Shown piece by piece: positions 16,443 to 24,493 of a DNA stretch of 35,058 nt. Position 1 is the stretch's first letter; each line of letters begins with the position of its first letter. The notes under the pieces are model-generated. The model did no database searches. It was not told where the DNA came from and saw nothing but the letters and a program-made list of their open reading frames with translations. Location of the stretch: positions 1-35,058 of the forward strand of contig NZ_CAMLFY010000042.1 in the NCBI RefSeq assembly GCF_946479415.1, written 5' to 3'. The stretch is from an uncultured Shinella sp. GTDB taxonomy: Bacteria > Pseudomonadota > Alphaproteobacteria > Rhizobiales > Rhizobiaceae. The position numbers and the translations under genes are program-made.

Positions 16443-16781
16443 TCAGCTTTCCTCGGCGAGCACGACGAGATTTCTATCGGGGTCGCGAAGGCGTATCAGC
16501 CGGACATAGCTCGCCTGCTCGATATCGCCGGGCGAGACCCCGGCCGTCTCCAGCCGTTGCCGCTCGGTTTCCAGTCCGCGCACAAACAGCGTGAGTGTTC
16601 CATGGCCGGCATCGGCGGGGTTCTGGAAAAGCTGGAAGCCGGTGGTCTCGCCGTGATGCCATTCGGCCAGCCCCTCCATGGGGCGGGCATCCGGGCCACG
16701 GTTGAAGGTCGCGGCGAACCAGCGGATGCTCGCGTCGAGATCGGCGCAACTGAGATGGGCATAGATCTTGTGCAGGCCCAT
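16443..16781 (-). CDS. VOC (glyoxalase/bleomycin-resistance) family protein
   Basis: A 112-residue single-domain VOC-fold protein, probably a dimer. The N-terminal strand-helix MGLHKIYAHLSCADLDASIR with WFAATFNRGPDARP, the central WHHGETTGFQLFQ and the terminal RLRDPDRNLVVLAEES follow the family pattern. Candidate metal or substrate ligands are His9 and the C-terminal Glu, but a specific reaction is not identifiable. A strong ribosome site (AAAGGAGG) precedes the ATG at 16781. The structured RNA candidate lies upstream on the same strand and ends in its own terminator. Confidence 0.85.
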   Translation of the reverse strand: MGLHKIYAHLSCADLDASIRWFAATFNRGPDARPMEGLAEWHHGETTGFQLFQNPADAGHGTLTLFVRGLETERQRLETAGVSPGDIEQASYVRLIRLRDPDRNLVVLAEES

Positions 16782-16868
16782 GGTGAAGCCTCCTTTCTTT
16801 TGCTGTCCGGGGTTAATGGGATGCGGGCGGGCGGGTTCCGCGCGGCGGCGTCTTTCCGGATTGCGGGC

Positions 16869-16894
16869 AAAAAAAGACCGGCGGGGCGCCGGTC
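16869..16894 (-). terminator. Rho-independent terminator on the minus strand
   Basis: Perfect 8-bp stem GACCGGCG/CGCCGGTC with a 3-base loop, followed on the minus strand by a run of seven T (16869-16875). It lies upstream of the VOC gene, so it must end a transcript coming from the right, where no minus-strand protein gene exists. Confidence 0.85.
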
Positions 16895-17118
16895 AAAAAG
16901 GGGTTGGCAATCCGCCTTAGGGGGACGGTTGCCTGGAACGTCACATTCCAACATCCCGGCTGGGGCGACCGGCAGGGATGCATGCGGTGCTTCCACGGGG
17001 GAAGCGTGGCGGATGGGGCCGCCGGAGCTCCCTCAGGGTCGGGAGCAAGGCTGCTGCGAGAGCAGGGGAACGGCGGGTGCGCGGGGTGCAAAGCCGTTCC
17101 CATCAGCCTCGCGGGAAC
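16869..17118 (-). ncRNA. Candidate structured RNA: nine consecutive hairpins ending in a terminator
   Basis: No plausible protein lies between 16782 and 17259. Read on the minus strand, local inverted repeats follow one another. In plus coordinates they are 17066-17073/17094-17101 (8 bp), 17051-17055/17061-17065, 17027-17032/17041-17046, 17008-17012/17019-17023, 16989-16994/17000-17005, 16952-16957/16975-16980, 16934-16938/16946-16950 and 16906-16914/16926-16933 (one bulge). The last, 16876-16883/16887-16894, is followed on the minus strand by seven T: a good terminator. The strand bearing 17096-17101 can instead pair with 17113-17118, giving an alternative fold. It does not show signatures of tmRNA, RNase P or SRP RNA. 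The 5' end is not defined and no clear promoter was found. Confidence 0.5.
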
Positions 17119-17259
17119 CTTGCTGGAACTCGGTCACGGTTTGATGACACGAACTTGTCTTGCCTCGTGAATTTTTTGCTGCCTGCGGGTGAAAATTGGC
17201 AAAAGACACGCCATATAGGGTGTCCTTCCGCATGACATTTCCTCTTTCTGGACCCTCCC

Positions 17260-18186
17260 ATGGCGCCCATCGTCTCCATTCGCAATCTCACCAAGAGTTA
17301 CGCATCCGGGTTCAACGCGCTGAAAGGCGTCGATCTCGATATCGAGCAGGGCGAAATCCTTGCGCTGCTCGGGCCGAACGGCGCCGGCAAGACGACGATG
17401 ATCTCCATCATCTGCGGCATCGTCACGCCGAGCGGCGGTACGGTCACCGTCGGTGGCCATGACATTCTCAGCGACTACCGCAAGACGCGCTCCATCATCG
17501 GACTGGTGCCGCAGGAGCTGACGCTCGATGCCTTCGAGACGGTCGAGAACACCGTCGCCTTCTCGCGCGGCCTGCATGGCTGCGCGCCGAACCCGGCGCT
17601 GATCGAACGCATCCTGAAAGACCTCTCGCTCTACGACAAGAAGGACACGATGCTGCGCCATCTGTCAGGCGGCATGCGCCGGCGCGTGCTGATCGCCAAG
17701 GCGCTGTCCTACGAGCCGAAGGTGCTGTTCCTCGATGAACCCACGGCGGGCGTCGACGTTTCCTTGCGCAAGGACATGTGGCAGCTCGTCGAGCGGCTGC
17801 GCGCCAACGGCGTGACGATCATCCTGACGACGCATTACATCGAGGAGGCGGAAGAGATCGCCGACCGTATCGGTGTCATCAACCACGGCCAGATCCTGCT
17901 CGTGGAGGAGAAGAAGGCGCTGATGGCCAAGCTTGGCCGCAAGCAGATGACCGTCGAGCTTGCCGAGCCCATCGCTGCCATTCCCGATGCGCTGTCGCCC
18001 TATGGGCTTGTGCTTTCGGGCGAGGGCACGCGGCTGACCTATGAATTCGTATCGTCCGGCGAGCGGACGGGCATCTCGTCGCTGCTCTCGGCACTCTCGC
18101 AGTGCGGATTGCGGGTCAAGGACATATCCACCGAGCAGAGTTCGCTGGAAGACATCTTCGTGGAGCTGGTGGGAGAGGGCAAATGA
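17260..18186 (+). CDS. ABC-2 type transporter, ATP-binding subunit
   Basis: A 308-residue ATPase of an ABC-2 exporter (YadG/NatA/NodI-like). Motifs in order are Walker [10 protein letters not shown] (residues 38-46), Q-loop [13 protein letters not shown] signature LSGGMRRRV (from residue 135), Walker [13 protein letters not shown] (from 155) and the H-loop [11 protein letters not shown]. The C-terminal ~80 residues form the extension typical of this subfamily. The gene overlaps the permease start by four bases (ATGA at 18183-18186), so the two are co-translated. The substrate is unknown; relatives export ions, lipids or polysaccharide-type compounds. The ribosome site before the ATG at 17260 is weak. 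Confidence 0.93.
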   Translation: MAPIVSIRNLTKSYASGFNALKGVDLDIEQGEILALLGPNGAGKTTMISIICGIVTPSGGTVTVGGHDILSDYRKTRSIIGLVPQELTLDAFETVENTVAFSRGLHGCAPNPALIERILKDLSLYDKKDTMLRHLSGGMRRRVLIAKALSYEPKVLFLDEPTAGVDVSLRKDMWQLVERLRANGVTIILTTHYIEEAEEIADRIGVINHGQILLVEEKKALMAKLGRKQMTVELAEPIAAIPDALSPYGLVLSGEGTRLTYEFVSSGERTGISSLLSALSQCGLRVKDISTEQSSLEDIFVELVGEGK

Positions 18187-18944
18187 ACTTCGAGGCGATC
18201 AAGTCTATCTATGCATTCGAGATGGCGCGCACGCGCCGCACGCTGCTCCAGAGCATCGTCTCGCCCGTCATCACCACCTCGCTCTATTTCATCGTCTTCG
18301 GCGCAGCCATCGGCTCGCGCATGCAGGAGGTGAACGGCGTGTCCTACGGCGCCTTCATCGCGCCCGGCCTCATCATGCTGACGCTGCTCAACCAGTGTAT
18401 CGGCAACGGCTCCTTCGGTATCTATTTCCCGAAATTCACCGGCACGATCTATGAAATCCTGTCGTCGCCGATCTCGATGATCGAGATCGTCATCGGCTAT
18501 GTCGGGGCGGCCGCGACCAAGGGCCTGATCGTCGGCACGATCATCCTGATCACCGCCTCGCTCTTCGTCGATATCTCGATCAAGCATCCCTTCATGATGG
18601 TGCTGTTCTTCGTGCTGACGGCCGTCAGCTTCTCGCTGTTCGGCTTCATGATCGGCATCTGGGCGAAGGATTTCGAGCAGCTCAACCTGTTCCCGATGCT
18701 GATCATTCCGCCGCTCGTCTTCCTCGGCGGCTCTTTCTACTCGATCGAAATGCTGCCGCCCTTCTGGCAGACGGTCAGCCATTTCAACCCGGTGCTCTAT
18801 CTCGTCTCGGGCTTCCGCTGGAGTTTCTACGAGATCGCCGACGTCAACCCGATCGTCAGCCTCGTGACGGTGCTCGGCTTCCTCGTCGTCTGCCTGTCGA
18901 TAACAGCCTGGATCTTCAAGACCGGGTACAAGCTGAAGAACTGA
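18183..18944 (+). CDS. ABC-2 type transporter, permease subunit
   Basis: A 253-residue inner-membrane permease with six hydrophobic helices (about residues 22-44, 57-78, 105-130, 138-160, 172-192, 228-248). It carries the ABC-2 signature region near the C-terminus: [20 protein letters not shown] followed by [20 protein letters not shown]. This is the YadH-type layout. The ATG at 18183 overlaps the ATPase stop and is preferred to an earlier in-frame ATG at 18102 inside the ATPase gene. Two copies presumably pair with two ATPase subunits. Confidence 0.92.
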   Translation: MNFEAIKSIYAFEMARTRRTLLQSIVSPVITTSLYFIVFGAAIGSRMQEVNGVSYGAFIAPGLIMLTLLNQCIGNGSFGIYFPKFTGTIYEILSSPISMIEIVIGYVGAAATKGLIVGTIILITASLFVDISIKHPFMMVLFFVLTAVSFSLFGFMIGIWAKDFEQLNLFPMLIIPPLVFLGGSFYSIEMLPPFWQTVSHFNPVLYLVSGFRWSFYEIADVNPIVSLVTVLGFLVVCLSITAWIFKTGYKLKN

Positions 18945-18990
18945 TCCCTGCCCCAAGGGGGCGTTGACCGTCCCGTGGTGTGCCCTTATC

Positions 18991-19019
18991 GCTCGCGCCA
19001 TCCTTCGTGAGGCGCGAGC
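18991..19019 (+). promoter_or_regulatory. Hairpin just upstream of the MFS start
   Basis: Perfect 9-bp GC-rich inverted repeat (GCTCGCGCC 18991-18999, GGCGCGAGC 19011-19019, 11-base loop), ending nine bases before the ATG at 19029. Its 3' arm overlaps the purine-rich stretch that serves as ribosome site. It could terminate the ABC-2 operon or restrict translation of the MFS gene; there is no T-run, which favours the second. Confidence 0.45.
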
Positions 19020-19028
19020 GAGTCGATT

Positions 19029-20216
19029 ATGTCCAGACCGGTAAACTCCATCCCCGCGACGGTCTGGGTGCTCGGCGTCGTCAGCCTGTTGATGGATATC
19101 TCCTCGGAGATGGTGCAGACGCTCTTGCCCTTCTATCTCGTCAGCGGTCTCGGTGCGTCGGCGGTCTTCGTCGGCTTCGTCGAAGGACTTGCCGTTGCGA
19201 TCGCAACCATCACCAAACTCTTCTCCGGCATCCTTGCCGACCGCATGGCGCAGCGGAAGCCGCTGGCCGTGCTCGGCTACGGCCTCGGTGCCGTTTCAAA
19301 GCTGATCTTTCCGCTTGCCACCTCCATGGGTTGGATCGTCGCGGCCAAGGCCGTCGACCGCGTCGGCAAGGGCATTCGCGGCACGCCGCGCGACGCACTG
19401 ATCGCCGACGTGACGCCGGCGGAGCTGCGCGGTGCGAGCTTCGGGCTGCGCAAGTCGCTCGACACGGTCGGTGGTTTCGTCGGGCCGCTCGTCGCCATCG
19501 GGCTGATGATCCTGCTTGGCGGCGATGTGCTCGCCATCTACTGGATCGCGGTCATCCCGGCTTTTCTGGCTGTTCTGCTGCTGATCGTCGGGGTGCGCGA
19601 GCCCAAGGCGCCGTATCAGCCGAAGGCCGGCGGACTGCCGCGGCTTGCCGATATCGTCAGGCTGAACGGCGCGGTGTGGATGGTGATCGGTGCGGCTTCG
19701 CTCCTGACGCTGGCGCGGTTCAGCGAGGCCTTCCTGCTGCTGAAATCGCAGGAGGCGGGGTTTGCGCCGGCCTGGATCCCCATCACCATGGTGATCATGC
19801 ATGCGGTCTATGGCCTGACCGCCTATCCTGTCGGGGCGCTCTCGGACCGCATCGGGCGGTCCGGGCTTTTGATCGCCAGCCTGTTCGTGCTGATCGCCGC
19901 CTATGGGACGCTCGCCTACACGGCAAGCGTTTCCCTCTTCATCGCCGGCATCGTGCTCTGGGGGCTGCATATGGGGCTGTCGCAGGGGCTGCTTGCCACG
20001 CTGATCGCCGACACCGCGCCCAAACATCTCAAGGGCACCGCTTTCGGCGTCTTCAACCTCATCACCGGCATCGTCGTGCTGCTCGGCAATGTCGCTGCCG
20101 GCTGGATCTGGGATAACCATGGTTCCGGCGCGACATTTCTCACCGGTGTTGTGCTGTCGAGCGTGACGGTTCTGATCGCGGCACCGATGCTGCAGCGGAT
20201 CAAACGCCCGGCGTGA
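19029..20216 (+). CDS. MFS transporter
   Basis: A 395-residue major facilitator protein with the usual 12-helix distribution. The N-terminus has VSLLMDISSEMVQTLLPFYL; the loop between helices 2 and 3 carries FSGILADRMAQRKPL, matching the MFS motif A (G-x-L-x-D-R-x-x-R-[KR]); RVGKGIRGTPRDALIADVTP follows helix 4. The second half repeats the pattern with GALSDRIGRSGLL. This 'DISSEM ... GKGIRGTPRD' subgroup is widespread, and its substrate is unknown. Neighbouring transporter genes are separate units. The hairpin upstream may affect its translation. Confidence 0.9.
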   Translation: MSRPVNSIPATVWVLGVVSLLMDISSEMVQTLLPFYLVSGLGASAVFVGFVEGLAVAIATITKLFSGILADRMAQRKPLAVLGYGLGAVSKLIFPLATSMGWIVAAKAVDRVGKGIRGTPRDALIADVTPAELRGASFGLRKSLDTVGGFVGPLVAIGLMILLGGDVLAIYWIAVIPAFLAVLLLIVGVREPKAPYQPKAGGLPRLADIVRLNGAVWMVIGAASLLTLARFSEAFLLLKSQEAGFAPAWIPITMVIMHAVYGLTAYPVGALSDRIGRSGLLIASLFVLIAAYGTLAYTASVSLFIAGIVLWGLHMGLSQGLLATLIADTAPKHLKGTAFGVFNLITGIVVLLGNVAAGWIWDNHGSGATFLTGVVLSSVTVLIAAPMLQRIKRPA

Positions 20217-20353
20217 TAAGCCGTTTCCTTTCTTTCGGTGTCGGGCTAAGGTCCGCGCCGTAGGCACCGTCCTGCTGACCCAAACAACAACGGGCAAATC
20301 TTCGGCCGGCACCGTCCGGCGGGACACACACCGTTGCAAGCGGAGGTTCTGCG

Positions 20354-20731
20354 ATGACTGACATCGCCGATCACGGTGTCCGGTTCGGACGAATAGCGGC
20401 CATGCTGCCCGTCAAGGACATGGCGAAGGCCGAGGCGTTTTACACCGATGTCCTTGGTTTCAAAAAAGTCTTCGAAAATGGCAATCCCGTCGGCTTCATG
20501 ATCCTGAAGCGGGATGCGGGTGAGCTGCATCTGACGCTGCAGCCGACCTACAAGGCGCCGGCTTTCAATGTGGCGCATATGATGGTGGACGATGTCGATG
20601 CGCTGCATGCGGCATGCCAGACCTATGGCCTGCGGATCATCAAGCGCCTTCAGGACAAGGACTACGGCCTGCGCGCCTTCGTCTTCGCCGATCCCGATGG
20701 CAACCGCATCGATGTCGGGCAACCGATCTAG
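20354..20731 (+). CDS. VOC family protein (bleomycin-resistance-like)
   Basis: A 125-residue single-domain VOC protein: AAMLPVKDMAKAEAFYTDVL at residues ~15-34, GFMILKRDAGELHLTLQ in the middle, VAHMMVDDVDALHAACQTYG starting the second module, and FVFADPDGNRIDVGQPI at the end. The last block matches the family's terminal 'D-P-[DE]-G-N' strand. No ligand set specific to glyoxalase I is evident. GGAGG lies nine bases before the ATG. It converges on the aspartic-protease gene, with a hairpin between the stops. Confidence 0.9.
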   Translation: MTDIADHGVRFGRIAAMLPVKDMAKAEAFYTDVLGFKKVFENGNPVGFMILKRDAGELHLTLQPTYKAPAFNVAHMMVDDVDALHAACQTYGLRIIKRLQDKDYGLRAFVFADPDGNRIDVGQPI

Positions 20732-20742
20732 CCGCAGCAGGG

Positions 20743-20767
20743 AACGGGGCGGCGGCGCCGTCCCGTT
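20743..20767. terminator. Hairpin between convergent genes
   Basis: Ten-base-pair stem (AACGGGGCGG 20743-20752 with CCGTCCCGTT 20758-20767, one G-T pair), 5-base loop, exactly filling the gap between the VOC stop and the protease stop. T-tracts are weak on both sides. Confidence 0.5.
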
Positions 20768-21466
20768 TCAGTCCTTCAGCCGCAGCTCGTCGCGGGTGAT
20801 CTCGATGGAGCCGAGGGTTTCCAGGAAGCTCATGCCGAGCAGGCTCTGGTCGAGCTGGCCGGGCTGGGTGACCATGCCGCGGATCGTGCCACGCATGATG
20901 GGGCCGATGGCGACCTGGCGCAGCGTCACGGGGGCGGCCATGGCGCGGCCGTTGGCGGTGGAGACTTCGATGGAGAAGACGAGATTGTCGGCGTTGATGC
21001 CGAGCCGCATCGCATCGTCATAGGTGAGCACGATGGAGCTTGCGCCGGTATCGACCATCATGCGCAGCGGCGTGCCGTCGATGCTGACATCTGCTTCGAA
21101 ATGGCCGGAGACGCCTTTGTTGATGACGAGAATCTGTTCGCCGCCGGCGCCTGTCGTCACCACGGCGCGGCCGGGGATGAGGCCCGCCGTCAGCCGGTTG
21201 CCGACTTGCTGGAGATCGAAGCGGTAGAGATAGCCGGTCGCGAGCGCCAGGATGATCAGCAGCCAGATCGCGGCCTGGCGCAGGCTTTCGCCCCATTGCC
21301 GGCGGCTGGCGAGAATGCCGGCGCCCATCATCGTGCCGATCGCCGAAAGCGTGACGAGGCGGCCGAAATCGTTGTTGTCGATGCCGAGCGTGCGGCCGCC
21401 GTCGTGGTTGAGGATCAGCAGCACGAGGCCGGCGCCGAGAATGCCGAGAAGAATATAGAGCCTCAT
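20768..21466 (-). CDS. Membrane-anchored retroviral-type aspartic protease (TIGR02281/clan AA)
   Basis: A 232-residue inner-membrane protein. Three hydrophobic segments lie in residues ~2-20, 34-51 and 64-80; a soluble domain begins about residue 110. The domain has the clan AA signature MMVDTGASSIVLT with catalytic Asp139, the second conserved block GRAMAAPVTLRQVAIG, and QSLLGMSFLETLGSIEITRD at the C-terminus. These single-domain proteases act as dimers, one Asp each. The biological substrate is unknown. The ATG at 21466 overlaps the stop of the upstream DUF1289 gene by four bases, so the upstream open frame is not part of it. Confidence 0.9.
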   Translation of the reverse strand: MRLYILLGILGAGLVLLILNHDGGRTLGIDNNDFGRLVTLSAIGTMMGAGILASRRQWGESLRQAAIWLLIILALATGYLYRFDLQQVGNRLTAGLIPGRAVVTTGAGGEQILVINKGVSGHFEADVSIDGTPLRMMVDTGASSIVLTYDDAMRLGINADNLVFSIEVSTANGRAMAAPVTLRQVAIGPIMRGTIRGMVTQPGQLDQSLLGMSFLETLGSIEITRDELRLKD

Positions 21467-21684
21467 GCCTCGCCGCGCTCCCGCGCCATGCGCGTGCGCC
21501 GGGTCTCGCGCCGGGGCTTGCGCTCGACGGTTTTGAGACGGGCCGGCAGTTCGGCCATGATCGTGCGGCGCTGTTCGGATGTGTAGAGCGACCACGCGCC
21601 GATCTCATCGCGCGTGCGGCCGCAGCCGAAACAGTAGCCGGTCACCATGTCGATCGAACAGACGAGGATGCAGGGCGATTCCAT
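21463..21684 (-). CDS. DUF1289 small cysteine-containing protein
   Basis: A 73-residue protein with the DUF1289 pattern ESPCILVCSIDMVTGYCFGC followed by GRTRDEIGAWS. The four cysteines (C-x3-C-x8-C-x2-C) probably bind a metal. The C-terminal third is very basic (KPRRETRRTRMARERGEA). Function is unknown; the family is common in Proteobacteria. It is translationally coupled to the aspartic-protease gene through an ATGA overlap. Confidence 0.92.
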   Translation of the reverse strand: MESPCILVCSIDMVTGYCFGCGRTRDEIGAWSLYTSEQRRTIMAELPARLKTVERKPRRETRRTRMARERGEA

Positions 21685-21714
21685 TGCGTCTCCGGATATC
21701 CCTTTTATGCTTTC

Positions 21715-21759
21715 GCAATCCCGGACGCAAAACCGCTGCGCAGTTTTGCTGGGACTTGC
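21715..21759. repeat. Rhizobial intergenic palindrome
   Basis: Imperfect long hairpin: outer arms GCAATCCC (21715-21722) and GGGACTTGC (21751-21759, one bulge), inner perfect arms GCAAAAC (21727-21733) and GTTTTGC (21743-21749). The 'GCAAT-CCGGAC ... AAAACCGC ... TTTTGCTGG' form is common between rhizobial genes. It sits downstream of cobS on the upstream side of the DUF1289 gene and may act as transcript end for cobS. Confidence 0.6.
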
Positions 21760-21774
21760 TTGTATATCGTCAGC

Positions 21775-22557
21775 TCACAGCGCCAAGGCAAGAGCCGTGA
21801 GGACCGACATTTCCGTGAGCTGCTGCGTGGCGCCGATCGTATCGCCGGTATGGCCGCCGATCTTGCGCAGCGTGATGCGGTTGAACACCAGCACGGCGGC
21901 GATGGCGCCGACGAGCGAGAGCACCAGCGAGAAGATCGTTGCATGCGGCACGAGCAGGGCGGCGGCGATGAGAATGCCGGTGACGAGCGCCACGACGGTT
22001 GCCGTGCGGTCCGGCTCGCCGACCGAGGCGGCCACGCCGTCGCGCCGGGCGGGCGGCAGAAGCGACCAGTGCCAGACCATGGCGGTGCGGCTGGCGGCGG
22101 CGGCGGCGAGCAGCGCCATGGCGAGACCGGCGGGCGTCAGGACGGGGGCGAGCGCTGATATGGCGGCGCTGCGGATGCCGAAGGAGAGCACCAGCGCCAC
22201 GACGCCGTAGGAGCCGGCGCGGCTGTCCTTCATGATGGCGAGCGCGCTGTCGCGGTCGCGCCCGCCGCCGATGCCGTCGGCGCTGTCGGACAGGCCGTCC
22301 TCGTGCAGCGCGCCCGTGATCAGCACCTGCAGGCCGAGCACGGCGAAGGCGAGCAGCAGCGGCGGGGCGTGGAAGGCGAGCAGCACGGCGGCGAGCGCTG
22401 CCGGCGGCAGCACGATCAGCACGCCGGCGACCGGGAAGGCCGCGACGGCGCGCGACAGCTTGCCGTCATGGCCGATGAAATGGCGCTGCGGCACATGCAC
22501 GCGGGAGAGAAAGGCGACGGAGCGGGCGATGTCGTCGATATAGTCCTGGATGGTCAC
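21775..22557 (-). CDS. cobS: Adenosylcobinamide-GDP ribazoletransferase (cobalamin synthase)
   Basis: A 260-residue integral membrane enzyme. It joins adenosylcobinamide-GDP with alpha-ribazole (or its phosphate), the last assembly step of cobalamin. The diagnostic acidic motif HEDGLSDSADGIGGGRDRD lies near residue 90, after the LLAFAVLGLQVLITGAL helix. Several further helices follow, and a late GGHTGDTIGATQQLTEM block matches the conserved C-terminal motif of CobS. The GTG at 22557 is chosen as start (AGGGG a few bases upstream; TIQDYIDDIARSVAFLSRV is the usual N-terminus). The open frame continues far upstream across cobT but is antisense there. It is divergent from cobT; in Pseudomonas denitrificans nomenclature it is cobV. 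Confidence 0.95.
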   Translation of the reverse strand: MTIQDYIDDIARSVAFLSRVHVPQRHFIGHDGKLSRAVAAFPVAGVLIVLPPAALAAVLLAFHAPPLLLAFAVLGLQVLITGALHEDGLSDSADGIGGGRDRDSALAIMKDSRAGSYGVVALVLSFGIRSAAISALAPVLTPAGLAMALLAAAAASRTAMVWHWSLLPPARRDGVAASVGEPDRTATVVALVTGILIAAALLVPHATIFSLVLSLVGAIAAVLVFNRITLRKIGGHTGDTIGATQQLTEMSVLTALALAL

Positions 22558-22845
22558 GCTGTTGGCCCCTGCTGGCGGGCGGCCAGGCTGGCCGCCGACC
22601 CCTGAAAGATAGTCCCCGGAGCATGCTCGAGGATGGAGGAGGGCGCGGATTGCCGTGCAGCCTTCGCCCCCGTTTTCGGCATCGTAAAACCCGTATCGCC
22701 GGGTCACTTTCCGATGAGCGACACCTGTCGCCGCCTGCCGCCGCAAAAGGCGTTGGCCTCTGCCGCAAATGCGGTTGTCGGCGCCGCGCCCTGCCTCTAT
22801 TAGGAGACACCTGCCTTTGAAAGCCCCAACCAAGGAATTCCCAAG
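22558..22845. promoter_or_regulatory. Divergent cobS-cobT intergenic region
   Basis: 288 bp that must hold promoters for both cobalamin genes. A piece reading AGGAGACACCTGCC (22802-22815) resembles a B12-box core (AGGAGACCTGCC) but contains a two-base insertion. The other conserved elements of a cobalamin riboswitch are not seen, so a riboswitch is not called. No protein-coding gene is supported. Confidence 0.4.
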
Positions 22846-23862
22846 ATGAGTGCCAGCGGCCTGCCGTTCGATGATTTCCGTGAATTGCTGCGCAATCTGC
22901 CCGGTCCGGACGCGGCCGCGCTGGTCGCCGCACGTGAACGGGATAGTCAGCTGACGAAGCCGCCGGGCGCACTCGGCCGCCTGGAAGAGATCGCCTTCTG
23001 GCTCGCCGCCTGGACCGGCCGCGCCCCGGCCGTCACGCGTCCGCTGGTCGCGATCTTCGCCGGCAATCACGGCGTCACCAAGCAGGGTATCACGCCCTAT
23101 CCGTCCTCCGTCACGGCGCAGATGGTGGAAAACTTTGCGGCCGGCGGCGCGGCGATCAACCAGATCTGCGTGACGCACGATCTCGGCCTCAAGGTCTTCG
23201 ATCTTGCGCTCGACTATCCGACGGCGGACATAACCGAAGAGCCGGCGCTCTCCGAGCGCGACTGCGCTGCGACCATGGCCTTCGGCATGGAAGCCGTTGC
23301 CGGCGGTACGGACCTGCTGTGCATCGGCGAAATGGGCATCGGCAACACGACGATCGCCGCCGCCATCAACCTGGCGCTTTACGGCGGCACGGCCGAGGAA
23401 TGGGTCGGTCCGGGCACCGGTTCGGAAGGCGAAGTGCTCCAGCGCAAGATCGCCGCCGTCGAGAAGGCGGTTGCGCTCAACCGCGATCATCTCTCCGATC
23501 CCCTGGAAGTGCTGCGTCGTCTCGGCGGCCGCGAGATTGCGGCAATGGCCGGCGCCATCCTCGCCGCGCGCATGCAGAAAATCCCCGTCATCATCGACGG
23601 CTATGTCGCGACGGCCGCCGGTGCCATCCTGCGCGCGGCCAATCCGTCGGCCCTCGACCATTGCCTGATCGGCCATGTCTCGGCGGAGCCTGCGCATATG
23701 AAGGCGATCGAGAAGCTCGGCAAGACGCCGCTCCTGGCGCTCGGCATGCGTCTGGGCGAGGGTACCGGTGCTGCCCTTGCCGCCGGCATCGTCAAGTCGG
23801 CGGCCGCCTGCCATTCCGGCATGGCGACCTTCGTTCAGGCAGGCGTCAGCAACCGTTCGTAG
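22846..23862 (+). CDS. cobT: Nicotinate-nucleotide--dimethylbenzimidazole phosphoribosyltransferase
   Basis: A 338-residue cytosolic enzyme that transfers phosphoribose from nicotinate mononucleotide to 5,6-dimethylbenzimidazole, making alpha-ribazole phosphate for the CobS reaction. Conserved blocks are the early LTKPPGALGRLEEIA, IFAGNHGVTKQGITPYP, FAAGGAAINQI, GEMGIGNTT, PVIIDGYVATAA and the C-terminal GMRLGEGTGAALA. In that last block Glu305 corresponds to the catalytic base of the Salmonella enzyme. Length is close to the family norm (~350). The ATG at 22846 has AAGGAA upstream. In P. denitrificans nomenclature it is cobU. Confidence 0.97.
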   Translation: MSASGLPFDDFRELLRNLPGPDAAALVAARERDSQLTKPPGALGRLEEIAFWLAAWTGRAPAVTRPLVAIFAGNHGVTKQGITPYPSSVTAQMVENFAAGGAAINQICVTHDLGLKVFDLALDYPTADITEEPALSERDCAATMAFGMEAVAGGTDLLCIGEMGIGNTTIAAAINLALYGGTAEEWVGPGTGSEGEVLQRKIAAVEKAVALNRDHLSDPLEVLRRLGGREIAAMAGAILAARMQKIPVIIDGYVATAAGAILRAANPSALDHCLIGHVSAEPAHMKAIEKLGKTPLLALGMRLGEGTGAALAAGIVKSAAACHSGMATFVQAGVSNRS

Positions 23863-23947
23863 CGAGCGGTCGGCAAAAAGCCTCGATGGCATGGATTGAG
23901 CTCATGGGGCATTCGCTCCATGGGTATGGCAAGAACGGGATTGAAGA

Positions 23948-24325
23948 ATGGGTCAGGGACCAATCGAGAAAAAGACGGGCTTCAGCCACCTGATCGCCGC
24001 GGCGAGCTATTCGGCCGCGGGCGCACGCCGCCTGCTCGGCGAATCCGCCTTCCGCCATGAGCTGATCGCCTTCGGCGTCGCCATGGTCATCTTCGCCGTC
24101 GTCGGGGCCAACTTCTTCCAATATGTGGCGATGGCCATCCTCTTCCTGCTGATGATCGCCTTCGAGGCGCTCAACACGGCAATCGAGGAGATCGTCGATC
24201 GGGTCTCTCCGGAGATTTCGGAGATGGGCAAACATTCGAAGGACCTCGGGTCCTTCGCGGTGTTCTGCCTGATCATCGCCAATGCCGGTTATGCCGGTTA
24301 CGTGGTGATTTCGCAGTTCATCTGA
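23948..24325 (+). CDS. dgkA: Diacylglycerol kinase
   Basis: A 125-residue inner-membrane kinase that phosphorylates diacylglycerol with ATP to phosphatidic acid, recycling lipid released during periplasmic glucan or envelope modification. It has three membrane helices (about residues 40-58, 62-83 and 102-122). The family signature [18 protein letters not shown] followed by [11 protein letters not shown] contains the active-site Glu and metal ligands. The ATG at 23948 fits the family length. It follows cobT by 85 bp and may be transcribed on its own. Confidence 0.95.
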   Translation: MGQGPIEKKTGFSHLIAAASYSAAGARRLLGESAFRHELIAFGVAMVIFAVVGANFFQYVAMAILFLLMIAFEALNTAIEEIVDRVSPEISEMGKHSKDLGSFAVFCLIIANAGYAGYVVISQFI

Positions 24326-24332
24326 GGTTGTT

Positions 24333-24484
24333 GCGGATGCGTGGATCCTCGGGTCGAGCCCGAGGATGACGGTGGGGAGATGAGGCCCTGCCCACATCCT
24401 TTGCTGCAGCATAGGCTGCCGTCGATTTCACTTTCGAAATTTAATCGTCATCCTCGGGCTTGACCCGAGGATCCACGCATCCGC
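24333..24484. repeat. 39-bp near-perfect inverted repeat (alphaproteobacterial palindromic element)
   Basis: Arms 24333-24371 and 24446-24484 are inverted copies with one mismatch in 39 and a 74-bp spacer. Each arm contains its own palindrome built on ATCCTCGGG ... CCCGAGGAT. When translated it yields the ILGLDPRIHAS-type peptide often mis-annotated in alphaproteobacterial genomes. It fills the gap between the convergent dgkA and histidine-kinase genes and could form a very long cruciform or a two-way terminator. Confidence 0.9.
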
Positions 24485-24493
24485 TGAAACGCC

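Noticed and set aside
16869..17118. 6S RNA, tmRNA, RNase P or SRP RNA as identity of the hairpin array
   Set aside because: The 3' end has no complementary partner for a 6S closing stem in the upstream 300 bases, and the conserved sequence signatures of the other RNAs are absent. Not excluded formally for 6S without an Infernal search.
22802..22815. B12-box-like sequence in front of cobT
   Set aside because: It has a two-base insertion in the box core, and the remaining conserved parts of the cobalamin riboswitch are not found upstream on either strand.
21775..23892. A 705-residue minus-strand frame covering cobS and all of cobT
   Set aside because: Only the first 261 codons from 22557 match CobS; the upstream part is antisense to the well-conserved cobT.
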